Below, in pieces: positions 43,110 through 51,343 of a DNA stretch of 64,000 nt. Position 1 is the first letter of the stretch. Every line of letters starts with the position of its first letter. Source of the DNA: JAJXSS01 sp964547135 (lineage in GTDB: Bacteria > Planctomycetota > Phycisphaerae > Phycisphaerales > Phycisphaeraceae). The position numbers and the translations under genes were made by a program. The stretch is taken from NCBI GenBank assembly GCA_964547135.1, contig CAZJMK010000007.1, forward strand, positions 12,839-76,838. Direction: 5' to 3'. The notes beneath the pieces are model-generated. The model was not told where the DNA came from and ran no database searches. It was given only the letters and a program-made list of their open reading frames with translations.

Positions 43110-43337
43110 TTATTTTTTCGCCAGGGCGATGCGTTGAACCTGGTCAGCCGGGTGCCAGATGCCCTTGGAAAAAGGTCGATGCACCGGGCGCAGACAGACA
43201 AACATGGTGTTGTCCGCTTCCAGGGCGATGTCCGTCACCTTGGCGGTCATGTTGCCGGTGAGGGTGGCCACGGTGTCCCCTTTTTGCAGTTCACGACCAT
43301 CGACGTCCAACGCTCGGCTGCTCTTGCGTACAGGCAC
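43110..43337 (-). CDS. Small conserved-looking hypothetical protein
   Basis: A 75-residue protein. GTG 43337 is preferred: AAGGAG lies six bases upstream, whereas a TTG two codons earlier would touch the Shine-Dalgarno. The sequence RALDVDGRELQKGDTVATLT and AKVTDIALEADNTMFVCLRP reads like a small SH3-like or KOW-like beta-barrel: alternating strands with GD and NM turns. It ends in RIALAKK. No signal or membrane segment. Function unknown. Confidence 0.65.
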   Translation of the reverse strand: MPVRKSSRALDVDGRELQKGDTVATLTGNMTAKVTDIALEADNTMFVCLRPVHRPFSKGIWHPADQVQRIALAKK

Positions 43338-43728
43338 GGTCAACTCCTTGCATCTAAAAATACTGAATGGTCGTTACACCGACTACAAATCAATTGCCTA
43401 TCATAGGCCGGGCATCGACACAAGGCCAGTTTTTTGCAGTAAGTCCTTATTAAATCGAGGTTTGTCGTAAAGCCGGGCGACTTTTTTAAAAAGCTCATGC
43501 AGCATCGACCCATGCCGGGCGGTTTTACCTCATGGCGACATCGCCCGGCTGATGGACTATAACTTTTCTTCTCTGCGGACTCAGCGATCTCTGCGGTGAA
43601 TCCGATGCTTTCATCAAGACGAAGCGACCAAATTAAAGGATACGCTCATCCGCGATCACGAACAGCAACATCATCGACGCAAAAAACTGCGGGCGACGCT
43701 TCGCCAGGCAGCCCTGTCGCACGCCCCC
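43338..43728. other. Leader region with a strong stem-loop
   Basis: No recognised gene in these 391 bases. GCCGGGCG (43514-43521) and CGCCCGGC (43542-43549) form a perfect 8-bp stem with a 20-base loop; AAAGCCGGGCGAC near 43472 offers a competing pairing partner. A TTCTCTGCGGACTCAGCGAT repeat follows (43572-43600). The frame of the downstream metallophosphoesterase remains open, without a canonical start codon, back to a stop at about 43598. Confidence 0.45.
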
Positions 43729-44541
43729 ATGTGGCTCACCGGCGGAACGGTCGCTCGCACACGTTCCGTGCAACGGTTACAGATCATTCGTAAAACCATC
43801 ACGCTGGCGCACCTGCCCACCGAGCTTCAGGGGTTGCGGATTGTGCATTTGTCGGACCTGCACATCGGCCCGATTTTGCAGGTGAAGGATTTGCCCCGCA
43901 TCGTGGCAGCCGTGCAAAAACTCGAACCGCACCTGATCGCAGTCACCGGCGACTTTGTCGATCTGTCGTTGTCGGTGCTCGATGACATCATTGCCTCATT
44001 TCATCAATGGCAGGCACCACTGGGCGTTTGGCTGGTGCCGGGGAATCATGATTACCTGGACGATGGGCCACAACTGATTCAACGCTTGCGGGCAGCAGGG
44101 TTGAACCTGTTACTCAATGAATCGGTGCGACTGGCGCATCAGGGCCGATCGATCGTCATCAGCGGCATCGATTACGCCCCCAGTGATGCGCTACTCGCCA
44201 AACTGGTGCATCACGCTTTGCGCCGACCTGCTGCCCATGGCCAAGCTGACCTTCGCCTGCTGCTTTCACATCACCCCCATGCCTTTGAACCAGCCTGCAA
44301 ACATCGCGTTCACCTGACCCTGGCTGGTCACACCCATGGCGGACAACTCGTGCTGGCTCGTTCCAAACGCAGCAAACGAGGCTCACTGGGGCTGGGTAGC
44401 CTGGCGTTTCGCTACCCGCATGGCTTGTACCAACAGGGTGATCATTACCTTTATGTCACCGCAGGCGTCGGTTCATGGTTCCCCCTGCGCCTTCGCTGTC
44501 CAGCGGAAATCGCCCTGCTCACCCTGCAACGCAGTTTGTGA
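43729..44541 (+). CDS. Calcineurin-like metallophosphoesterase
   Basis: A 270-residue metallophosphoesterase of the YkuE/UDP-2,3-diacylglucosamine hydrolase-like group. Metal-binding motifs are all present: IVHLSDLHIGPIL (DxH), LIAVTGDFVD (GDxxD), WLVPGNHDYLDD (GNHD), LLSHHPHAFEPA and LTLAGHTHGGQL (GHxH). Such enzymes often act on lipid or nucleotide phosphodiesters at the membrane. The annotated ATG has no Shine-Dalgarno. Upstream, the same frame codes for a plausible basic N-terminus (DHEQQHHRRKKLRATLRQAA) preceded by AAAGGA but by no ATG, GTG or TTG, so the true start is unsettled. Confidence 0.85.
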   Translation: MWLTGGTVARTRSVQRLQIIRKTITLAHLPTELQGLRIVHLSDLHIGPILQVKDLPRIVAAVQKLEPHLIAVTGDFVDLSLSVLDDIIASFHQWQAPLGVWLVPGNHDYLDDGPQLIQRLRAAGLNLLLNESVRLAHQGRSIVISGIDYAPSDALLAKLVHHALRRPAAHGQADLRLLLSHHPHAFEPACKHRVHLTLAGHTHGGQLVLARSKRSKRGSLGLGSLAFRYPHGLYQQGDHYLYVTAGVGSWFPLRLRCPAEIALLTLQRSL

Positions 44542-44566
44542 TACCGAAGTGGCCAAGTGTCGGAAC

Positions 44567-44795
44567 CAAGCCAAGGACGAGGAACGTAGTGACGAGGACT
44601 TGGGTATTTGAAGAACTGGCCAAGTGGTTTTCATGTAATGGTGAATCGATCAGTCAATCCGAAAAATTCGCCAGATCGCCAGATCGCCAAATATTTCAAA
44701 CAAAGAATACCCAAGTCCTCGTCGTCACCTTCGGTGACTCCTCGTCCTTGGCTTGGTTCAGCAAATTACCAATTCGAAATCCGATATTCGAAATA
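44567..44795. repeat. Inverted pair of variable-core repeats
   Basis: A forward copy at 44567-44608 (core CGT-AGTG-ACG) and a reverse copy at 44708-44756 (core GTCACC-GAA-GGTGAC) face each other about 100 bases apart. A TTCGAAATCCGATATTCG run follows to about 44795. The gene for the FGGY kinase begins 28 bases later, so its promoter must lie inside or between these repeats. Confidence 0.85.
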
Positions 44796-44823
44796 CCTCT
44801 CTCGGTTACCATGCTTTCCAATC

Positions 44824-46290
44824 ATGAATCAACCACTCGTCATGATCGGTTTGGATGTGGGCACGACCGGTTGCAAAGCCGTGGCCGTCGATGCCCGGTT
44901 GCACCTGATCGCGGTGACCGGGGCCACGTACCCGATGTATGCACCGCAATCCGACCACGCCGAGCAGGATGTCAACGACGTTTGGCGGGGTTGCCTGCGC
45001 TGTTTGCGCGCACTGACCCAAAAGTTGGCCCGGCGAAAAGTGGCGGGGTTGGCGCTCAGTGGTGCGATGCACAGTCTGTTGGCTGTCGATGCTCACGATC
45101 AGGTGCTCATGCGTGCATGGACGTGGGCCGATGCCCGCTGTGCCGCCAGTGCGCAGCAACTGCGTGAAGGCAAGCAAGGCCATGCGTTGTATCAGCAAAC
45201 CGGCTGCCCGGTGCAGACGATGTATCACCCCGCACGCCTGCACTGGCTGCGACGACATGATCAAGCCTTGTGGCGCAAGCAACCCAAATGGGTGAGTATC
45301 AAGGATGTGATGTTGCATCGGTTGACGGGGCGATGGGTGACCGATGTGTCGATTGCCTCAGCCACGGGGTTGCTCGATTTGCAGACCCGTCGCTGGCATC
45401 AAGCAGCATTGCAGCAATTGTCAATTGATGAAACGCAGTTACCCGAACTGGTTGGGCCGACGACGGTGGTGGGTGGTTTGTCAGCAAAGGTTGCCAGGTT
45501 GGTGGGTTTGCCGACGGGCTTGCCGGTGCTGGCCGGGGGCAGTGACGGGGCCATGGCCAACGTCGGCGCAGGCGCGGTGCAGGGGGGCGAAATCGTGGCA
45601 ACGGTGGGCACGACCGGTGCGGTGCGACGCATCACCAGCAAACCGATGCTCGACAAACTGGCACGCAGCTGGTGTTACGTGCTGGATGAAAAACACTACC
45701 TGTCGGGCGGAGCCATCAACAACGGCGGACTCACCCTTCAATGGCTTCACGACCGCTTGTTTGCCCACCAAGGCGGCTACAAAGCCCTGTTTCACGAAGC
45801 AGGCAAAATCGCCCCCGGTGCTGACGGGCTGACATTGCTTCCCTATTTCACCGGCGAACGCTGCCCGCATTGGAACCCTCATTTACGAGCGAGTTGGATT
45901 GGCTTGTCACTGGCACATCAGCGTGGTCACATGGCACGTGCCGGGTTGGAAGCCGTGGCCTATTGCCTGCGCGATGTATGGGACCTGATCACCACCGCAA
46001 AGCAACGGCCTAAACTTTTACGACTCACCGGCGGCATCACCCGATCACCGCTCTGGTGTCAGATCGTGGCTGATGTATTGGGCGTCACCCTCGCACCGTT
46101 GGAAGCAGCCGACGCCTCAGCCGTCGGTGCCGCGATGATGGGCTGGGTGGCGGTGCAACCGACCGATTCATTGACGACTTTGGCGCAGCATGTTCGCCTG
46201 CCGGGTAAACGCTATCACCCCGACCCGCGACGGCAACAGGTGTACGCAGCACTGCATCATCGGTTTGTTGAATTGGGGTCAAGCCAATAG
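44824..46290 (+). CDS. FGGY-family carbohydrate kinase, probably gluconokinase
   Basis: A 488-residue sugar kinase. The ATG at 44824 is used because the family starts at VMIGLDVGTTGCKAVAVD (phosphate-binding); upstream in-frame codons translate the dispersed repeat. HAEQDVNDVWRG, GLALSGAMHSLLAVD, WTWADARC with a catalytic-region aspartate, WVSIKDVMLHRLTGRW, ASATGLLDLQTRRWH, VLAGGSDGAMANVGAG and VGTTGAVRR follow. The GAMHSLLAVD and WTWADAR segments favour gluconate kinase over xylulokinase. The C-terminal FGGY-type glycine-rich region is RLTGGITRSPLWCQIVADVL. It makes 6-phosphogluconate or a related sugar phosphate in the cytoplasm. No gluconate transporter or dehydratase lies beside it. Confidence 0.78.
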   Translation: MNQPLVMIGLDVGTTGCKAVAVDARLHLIAVTGATYPMYAPQSDHAEQDVNDVWRGCLRCLRALTQKLARRKVAGLALSGAMHSLLAVDAHDQVLMRAWTWADARCAASAQQLREGKQGHALYQQTGCPVQTMYHPARLHWLRRHDQALWRKQPKWVSIKDVMLHRLTGRWVTDVSIASATGLLDLQTRRWHQAALQQLSIDETQLPELVGPTTVVGGLSAKVARLVGLPTGLPVLAGGSDGAMANVGAGAVQGGEIVATVGTTGAVRRITSKPMLDKLARSWCYVLDEKHYLSGGAINNGGLTLQWLHDRLFAHQGGYKALFHEAGKIAPGADGLTLLPYFTGERCPHWNPHLRASWIGLSLAHQRGHMARAGLEAVAYCLRDVWDLITTAKQRPKLLRLTGGITRSPLWCQIVADVLGVTLAPLEAADASAVGAAMMGWVAVQPTDSLTTLAQHVRLPGKRYHPDPRRQQVYAALHHRFVELGSSQ

Positions 46291-46634
46291 CATGATTGAA
46301 GTGTCAGTTTCAAGCCAAGTACGAGGCCGACAGGCCGAGGGCTTGGGTATGGGCATTCGAAAAAGCGGTCAAGTGATTTCCATTTGCAGGTGACATGGAT
46401 CCGTCGATCCGAAAAATCGCCGGGTGCCTGTGGGCAGACGCTTTGGGCTGCCCACAGGGAATGGCCTGTGGCACCAGAGCGTGCCACAGGCACCCGCGCT
46501 ACTCGATCGTCACCCGCTGCCGATACCATCGGCGGATTTGCATAACCCAGCCGGGGGCGGCTGGGCTACAAACACAGACGCGATAAATCGCGGCGCTAAC
46601 CGATACACTTCCTCAAACAGTCACATCCTTTTCA
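46291..46634. repeat. Intergenic region with four repeat families
   Basis: No gene. A variable-core repeat at 46311-46350 (core GGCC-GACA-GGCC), a CTGTGGGCAG..CTGCCCACAG stem at about 46427-46458 followed by GCCTGTGGCACC..GTGCCACAGGC, a CCAGCCGGGGGCGGCTGG hairpin at about 46548-46566 and a reverse GCCGCGAT hairpin at 46576-46599. Confidence 0.8.
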
Positions 46635-47690
46635 TCACCGATCACGTGCGGGGATCGGTACGCTATGACCGGCATCGACCAAGGTGCGTTCGCGCTGTGC
46701 CAAATCAAGGTCCGACTCGACCATCATTTTCACCAGTTCATCAAAACTGACGCGCGGTTCCCAGTTGAGTTTCTTTTTCGCCTTGGTCGGGTCGCCCAGC
46801 AGCACTTCCACTTCCGCGGGTCGGAAATAGCGCGGGTCGATTTCGACAAAATCCTTGTGGTCCAAACCGACCTGCCCGAACGCCTTTTCACAGAACTGGC
46901 GTACCGAGTACGTTTCCCCCGTGGCGATCACGTAGTCATCGGGTTTGTCCTGTTGCAGCATCATCCACATGGCTTCGACATAGTCGCCGGCAAACCCCCA
47001 GTCGCGTTTGGAATCGAGGTTGCCCAGGTAGAGTTTCTTTTGCAGGCCGACCTTGATGCGCCCGACCGCGCGAGTGATTTTGCGGGTGACAAAGGTTTCG
47101 CCTCGACGGGGGCTTTCGTGATTGAAAAGAATGCCGCAACTGTTGTGCATGCCGTACGACTCGCGGTAGTTGATGGTAATCCAGTGCGCGTACAACTTGG
47201 CGACGGCGTAGGGCGAGCGCGGGTGGAAGGGGGTGGTTTCACTTTGCGGGGCGGTGCCGGGCATCCCGCCGTATTGCTCGGAACTCGAGGCCTGGTAGTA
47301 GCGAATCTGATAGCCGGATTGGTCCTGGTATTCGCGCACAGCATCCAAAATTTTCAGGGCACCAAAACCGGTGGCATCAGCGGTGTAGGCAGGCTGATCA
47401 AAACTGACGCGGACATGACTCTGTGCCCCCAGGTTGTAAACCTCGGTGGGCTTGATCGTGCGCAGCAACTTCGACAGACAGTTGGCATCGGTCAGGTCGG
47501 CGTAATGCAGAAACAGTTTGGCATCGGGGGCGTGCGGATCGCGGTACAGGTGTTCAATGCGATCCGTATTGAAGGAACTGCTTCGGCGAATCAGGCCGTG
47601 GACGTCGTACCCTTTTTTCAAAAGGAACTCAGCGAGGTACGAGCCGTCTTGTCCGGTGATGCCGGTGATCATGGCGCGGCGCGGATTCAT
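46635..47690 (-). CDS. gmd: GDP-mannose 4,6-dehydratase
   Basis: A 351-residue SDR-type nucleotide-sugar dehydratase that converts GDP-mannose to GDP-4-keto-6-deoxymannose, precursor of GDP-fucose and GDP-rhamnose. GGAGG precedes the ATG by seven bases. It has ITGITGQDGSYLAEFLLKKG (NAD-binding), HGLIRRSSSFNTDRIEHLY, HYADLTDANCLSKLL, YYQASSSEQYGGMPG with the Ser/Glu catalytic pair, HPRSPYAVAKLYAHWITINY with YxxxK, SPRRGETFVTRKITRAV and KRDWGFAGDYVEAMW, all diagnostic for Gmd. Length is normal. No fcl/wcaG partner is visible. It feeds deoxysugars into surface glycans. Confidence 0.95.
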   Translation of the reverse strand: MNPRRAMITGITGQDGSYLAEFLLKKGYDVHGLIRRSSSFNTDRIEHLYRDPHAPDAKLFLHYADLTDANCLSKLLRTIKPTEVYNLGAQSHVRVSFDQPAYTADATGFGALKILDAVREYQDQSGYQIRYYQASSSEQYGGMPGTAPQSETTPFHPRSPYAVAKLYAHWITINYRESYGMHNSCGILFNHESPRRGETFVTRKITRAVGRIKVGLQKKLYLGNLDSKRDWGFAGDYVEAMWMMLQQDKPDDYVIATGETYSVRQFCEKAFGQVGLDHKDFVEIDPRYFRPAEVEVLLGDPTKAKKKLNWEPRVSFDELVKMMVESDLDLAQRERTLVDAGHSVPIPARDR

Positions 47691-47839
47691 GCCAAAGCCT
47701 CCATTACGGGTTGCAGTACAAGGGGCATTATATTATCGACCGGTTGCGGCGGCTGCATGAGGGTTTGGTGAAAGATGATATTGGACAAAAAACCAATCAA
47801 GGCATTCATTCGGGATGAGTATTGAGGGCTCTGAAAAAT

Positions 47840-47992
47840 CCCTCTCCCTCCGGGAGAGGGTGGCCGAGTCTGCGAGGCCGGGTGAGGGCGCTATGCAGAA
47901 AAGACCGTGAATCAATGGGTTTTCTAATACCAGGCACGCCCTCACTCTACCTGCGGAGCAGGTCTCCTGCCTCTCCCGGGGGGAGAGGGGAT
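47840..47992. repeat. Inverted pair of CCCTCTCCCTCCGGGAGAGGG elements
   Basis: A forward element (47840-47892, beginning CCCTCTCCCTCCGGGAGAGG and ending GGGTGAGGGCG) and a reverse one (47938-47992, beginning CGCCCTCACTCTACC) bracket about 45 bases. The same family is translated within the E2 gene at 25191-25226. The remaining part of the 305-base gap is unremarkable. Confidence 0.85.
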
Positions 47993-47995
47993 TGT

Positions 47996-48352
47996 TCAGA
48001 GGGCTCTATTGTCCTTGCCGACAAGCAAGGTTTCCAATTGGGTGATGAGCAGCGGTAAATCTTTTTGGACGATGTGCCAGAGTTGGTCCAGGTCCACGCG
48101 GTCATAGCCATGAATCAATCGATGACGTGTGCTGATGATGTTACGCCAGGGAATATCAGGGTGCTGCTGTTGGTAGGCAAGCGATACTTTTCCCGCTGCT
48201 TCACCAATGACTTCAATGGCGCGAGTCAACGTCAGACGAAGTGCTTCATCGTGATCCAAGTCAAGTCTTGCCCGTTGCGATATCAAACGTCGGGCGGTGT
48301 GAGCGTAGTCCAACATGTGCCGGAGGCGTACAGATTCATCATGCTGCGACAT
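47996..48352 (-). CDS. hepT: HepT-like (DUF86) toxin of a type VII toxin-antitoxin pair
   Basis: A 118-residue all-helical HEPN/DUF86 protein. The conserved RHRLIHGYD contains the Rx4HxY motif of HepT ribonucleases, and RAIEVIGEAAGKVS is the typical central helix. The start overlaps the end of the upstream mntA gene by 14 bases, as is usual for the pair. In the characterised system the partner MntA adenylylates a tyrosine of this motif and silences the toxin. The gene order here, antitoxin first, matches. It could also be called a nucleotidyltransferase substrate-binding protein in older schemes. Confidence 0.88.
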   Translation of the reverse strand: MSQHDESVRLRHMLDYAHTARRLISQRARLDLDHDEALRLTLTRAIEVIGEAAGKVSLAYQQQHPDIPWRNIISTRHRLIHGYDRVDLDQLWHIVQKDLPLLITQLETLLVGKDNRAL

Positions 48353-48641
48353 ACAAAGTCTCCGACTCGCGCAGGACCCGGTCGCGGAAATGTCGGCTCA
48401 GCGACCCGGGGGTATGCAGGTCCACCGGCCTTCCAAGCATTTGTGACAACTCATCCTGCAAGCTGAAAAAGGCAAAGCCGGGGGTGCAGCCGGGCATGAA
48501 TTCAACCAGCACATCGATATCACTTTCAGCGGTGAAATCATCGCGCAACACAGAACCAAAAAGCGCCAGGCGCTGGATGTGATTGCGCCTGCAAAACTCG
48601 GCGATGGCCGAGTCGGGTATGTCAAGGTGAAGCGTTTTCAT
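48339..48641 (-). CDS. mntA: MntA-like minimal nucleotidyltransferase antitoxin
   Basis: A 100-residue nucleotidyltransferase. LALFGSVLRDDFTAESDIDV has the GSx10DxD active site, with a third acidic residue (LVEF) on the next strand. It is first gene of the two-gene unit with hepT. In the family it transfers AMP to the cognate toxin. A TATAAT -10 box lies about 20 bases before the ATG. The pair is bordered by dispersed repeats downstream. Confidence 0.88.
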   Translation of the reverse strand: MKTLHLDIPDSAIAEFCRRNHIQRLALFGSVLRDDFTAESDIDVLVEFMPGCTPGFAFFSLQDELSQMLGRPVDLHTPGSLSRHFRDRVLRESETLYVAA

Positions 48642-48661
48642 GGCATGGTCCGTATGGCCTT

Positions 48662-48667
48662 ATTATA
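48662..48667 (-). promoter_or_regulatory. -10 box for mntA-hepT
   Basis: On the minus strand TATAAT stands at 48667-48662, about 20 bases before the mntA ATG. At the right distance upstream I see only a poor -35 (CTGTTT), so promoter strength is uncertain. Confidence 0.45.
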
Positions 48668-48712
48668 CGAATCAGCCTTCAATGAAACAGCATGCAATCA
48701 AAGTTATGCCGA

Positions 48713-49474
48713 TCATCGATCCGAATAACTCAGCACATATAACAACAGGTTGGCATTGATGATTCGTGCGTTTCTGATTTCATTACCCCCGCAACAACAG
48801 CAGCCCGGCCCGGCATTGTCCGTGTCATGCAAACCCACAGGCGAAAACACCAGCACCAAACGGTCACCCTGCTGCATCGCTTGCACCAACGGCAGTTTGG
48901 TCGGTAAACGTGGTTCGATTTTGTCCAGCGGAGTAACGCCCTGTTGCAGAGATGAATGGGCAGCGGTGATTTCCGTGAGCGCAGCAGCGGGCCAAATCAG
49001 TTTGAGTTCCGTGCGGAAACTATCGCCCCAGGCGGCATCGGCACAGCTGGCGGACGCGAGGATGAAACCGCCCTGATCGACATAATCACGCAAGCGCTGC
49101 CGTTCTTTTTCCGATAGCGTGAATCGACCTTCGCCCGCCCAGAGGAGCAGTGGGTAGGGTTGCAGGGGTTCGTCACTGTCGAGGAATACAGCCGTGAAAT
49201 GAGGCTCGACGCGGTGCTTGCCATGATCGATGACGGTTTGCAGAAACCCGGCGGAAAAGCACGAGGGTTGTTTGCCTTGGCCGTAAACCAGGCGAGCGAT
49301 GCGCGTCGTGGCGGGTGGTTCGCTCGACGACGCAGCAACTACCCGATCATCATGGTTTTGACCTCGCGCAACATTGAACGACATCATCACGCCCATCATG
49401 CAAACGATGGTGAACTCAATGAAAAACCCAGCGTGATGATTGTGTTTTGCCGTGCGCATCATCGGGCCTAGCAT
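48713..49474 (-). CDS. DUF4159 domain exported protein
   Basis: About 253 residues from ATG 49474 (ATG 49462 is an alternative; the longest frame would overlap the divergent bcp gene). The N-terminus has one hydrophobic segment, FFIEFTIVCMMGVMMSFNV, that acts as signal peptide or anchor. DUF4159 features follow: ATTRIARLVYGQGKQPSCFS, LLLWAGEGRFTLSEKERQRL, DYVDQGGFILASASCADAAWGDSFR and a late cysteine run, GPGCCCCGGNEIRNARIINAN. The family has a class I glutamine amidotransferase-like fold and is common in Planctomycetes, function unknown. The four consecutive cysteines may bind metal. Confidence 0.78.
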   Translation of the reverse strand: MLGPMMRTAKHNHHAGFFIEFTIVCMMGVMMSFNVARGQNHDDRVVAASSSEPPATTRIARLVYGQGKQPSCFSAGFLQTVIDHGKHRVEPHFTAVFLDSDEPLQPYPLLLWAGEGRFTLSEKERQRLRDYVDQGGFILASASCADAAWGDSFRTELKLIWPAAALTEITAAHSSLQQGVTPLDKIEPRLPTKLPLVQAMQQGDRLVLVFSPVGLHDTDNAGPGCCCCGGNEIRNARIINANLLLYVLSYSDR

Positions 49475-49535
49475 TTTGATATCGGTTTTTTTCAGTGCCA
49501 CTGTGGTGCAATAATTACTCAAGGAAATCGTAGCC

Positions 49536-50063
49536 ATGAGCCCCGCCAAGCCCAAAGCCGACAAGCCTGTGAAAAAAGAAGCAACGGTCACCAGTGGTTT
49601 GATCGAGGTCGGTCAACCCGCCCCCGATTTTTCATTGGCGGACCAAGCCGGTAAGTCGCACACGTTGAAAGATTATCAAGGCCTATGGGTCGTGCTTTAC
49701 TTTTACCCCAAAGACGATACCTCCGGCTGCACCAAAGAAGCGTGCCAATTCCGCGATGGGCTGCCCAAGTTCAAAAAGAGCAAGGCTGTGATTTTGGGTG
49801 TCAGCCCCGATGATGTGAAGTCACACGCCAAGTTCGCCGCCAAGTACGAATTGCCTTTTACGCTGTTGGCCGATGAGGGCGCCAAAGTCTGCGCACAATA
49901 TGGTGTCTGGCAGGAAAAGAGCATGTACGGGCGCAAGTACATGGGCGTGGTGCGCACCACCTATGTCATCAACCCCAAGGGCGTCGTCGCCCAACGCTTT
50001 GACAAGGTCAGCGTCGATGGCCACGACCAGCAGGTGCTCGAGGTGATCGCTGCGGGAGGGTGA
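49536..50063 (+). CDS. bcp: Thioredoxin-dependent thiol peroxidase (Bcp)
   Basis: A 175-residue peroxiredoxin without signal peptide; AAGGAA lies about eleven bases before the ATG. After a lysine-rich N-terminus it has VGQPAPDFSLADQAG, VVLYFYPKDDTSGCTKEAC with peroxidatic cysteine and the resolving cysteine five residues later, QFRDGL, ILGVSPDDVKSHAKF and VRTTYVINPKG, the standard Bcp/PrxQ pattern. It removes hydroperoxides in the cytoplasm using thioredoxin. Divergent from the DUF4159 gene, with 61 bases between starts. A secreted paralogue is at 39480. Confidence 0.93.
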   Translation: MSPAKPKADKPVKKEATVTSGLIEVGQPAPDFSLADQAGKSHTLKDYQGLWVVLYFYPKDDTSGCTKEACQFRDGLPKFKKSKAVILGVSPDDVKSHAKFAAKYELPFTLLADEGAKVCAQYGVWQEKSMYGRKYMGVVRTTYVINPKGVVAQRFDKVSVDGHDQQVLEVIAAGG

Positions 50064-50293
50064 AAGAAGGCGATTTCGAATTTCGGATTTCGGTTTTTCA
50101 GAACCAAGCCAAGGACGAGGAACGCAGTGACGAGGACTTGGGTATGTTTGGTTGGTCGGTGCGTCGGCTACTCGACCACTCGACGAACCACACCGACTAG
50201 ACGCGATAAATCGCGGCGCTAACCGATACGATTGACTCGACCACTACGTCACCCGACCCACTGATCAACGATTGCACTTGCGGTTATGATGCA
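50064..50293. repeat. Repeat cluster upstream of hpnC
   Basis: A TTTCGAATTTCGGATTTCGG run (50080-50098), a variable-core repeat (50104-50145, core CG-CAGTGA-CG, the poorest pairing of all copies), GGTTGGTCGGTGCGTCGG-type units and a reverse GCCGCGAT hairpin (50199-50222). The hpn promoter must lie in the last 70 bases or further upstream; none is clear. Confidence 0.8.
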
Positions 50294-51343
50294 GTGCTGA
50301 TGCCCTCGGCCCTGTTGCAACAACTCGATACCTTCGGCCCGGAGCACTGTCAGCCGACCACCTACGCACAGGCAGCGGCCTACACCCGTGCCCTGGCGGA
50401 ATCGCATTACGAAAACTTCACCGTGGTGAGCTGGTTTTTACCCAAGCACCTGCGCGAGGATTTTCATCATGTATATGCCTTCTGCCGATGGGCCGACGAC
50501 TTGGGTGATGAAACCGGTGATCGGCAAAAGTCCATCGAACTGTTGAACTGGTGGCGGCGGGAAGTCGATGCCTGTTACGCCGATCAGCCGCGTCACCCGG
50601 TGTTTGTCGCCCTGCACCCGACGATCCGCAGACACGACATACCCCGCAAACCCTTCGACGATTTGATCGATGCCTTCGTGCAGGACCAGACCGTGCTGCG
50701 TTATGACACGTGGGCACAGGTGGTCGATTACTGCACGCGCAGTGCAGACCCGGTCGGCCGGTTGGTGCTGTACCTGTGCGGGCATCGTGATGAACCGCGG
50801 CAGCGATTGTCCGATGCCACCTGCACCGCATTGCAACTGGCCAACTTCTGGCAGGATGTTCGCCGTGATATCGTGGAACGTCAGCGCGTGTATGTACCCC
50901 ATGAAGTGGCCCGCAGGCATGGGTTGGACATTGACACCCTCGTGCAGGTCGTGCAGCAGGATGAACGCAGCAACCCGACGATATCATGCAGTGCTGATTC
51001 AAAACAGAACGAGACAAAAAGCACAGGGTGCAATTGTGCCCGTGTGCCCGGTGTCGGTGTGACGGCGCTTTTGCCGGCCTATCGCGCGACGTTGCGGGAA
51101 TTGGTCGAACGTACCTGGCCGTTGTTTCATGAAGGGCGGAAACTTTGGCCCATGCTGGAACCGCAAGTTCGGCTGGACATTCAACTGTTCACCCTCGGCG
51201 GCGAGTCGATTTTGAAAATGATCGAGCGACAAAACTACGACACACTCACCCATCGACCTTCGCTGTCCAAGGGTGCGAAAATGACGCTGATGATGCGCGC
51301 CTTGACCGGTAAACTATTGGCCATGAGCGGAATCACGCGATGA
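50294..51343 (+). CDS. hpnC: Hydroxysqualene synthase
   Basis: A 349-residue squalene/phytoene synthase family enzyme. In the HpnCDE route it converts presqualene diphosphate to hydroxysqualene. The first aspartate-rich motif is AFCRWADDLGDETGD, and the second is NFWQDVRRDIVERQRVYVPH. The start is GTG 50294 or ATG 50300; neither has a clear Shine-Dalgarno. Unusual: about 30 residues (NPTISCSADSKQNETKSTGC and following) are inserted around residue 230 between helices, with a different, cysteine- and asparagine-containing composition. The stop overlaps the hpnD start (ATGA). Confidence 0.9.
   Translation: MLMPSALLQQLDTFGPEHCQPTTYAQAAAYTRALAESHYENFTVVSWFLPKHLREDFHHVYAFCRWADDLGDETGDRQKSIELLNWWRREVDACYADQPRHPVFVALHPTIRRHDIPRKPFDDLIDAFVQDQTVLRYDTWAQVVDYCTRSADPVGRLVLYLCGHRDEPRQRLSDATCTALQLANFWQDVRRDIVERQRVYVPHEVARRHGLDIDTLVQVVQQDERSNPTISCSADSKQNETKSTGCNCARVPGVGVTALLPAYRATLRELVERTWPLFHEGRKLWPMLEPQVRLDIQLFTLGGESILKMIERQNYDTLTHRPSLSKGAKMTLMMRALTGKLLAMSGITR

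Noticed and set aside
43472..43549. Known riboswitch upstream of the metallophosphoesterase
   Set aside because: I compared the GCCGGGCG stem and flanks with ZTP, THF, c-di-GMP and fluoride consensus features from memory and found no match beyond a simple stem-loop.
44608..44823. N-terminal extension of the FGGY kinase (72 extra codons)
   Set aside because: The extension translates the variable-core and TTCGAAAT repeats; the family begins at the ATG at 44824, so this is chance open frame.
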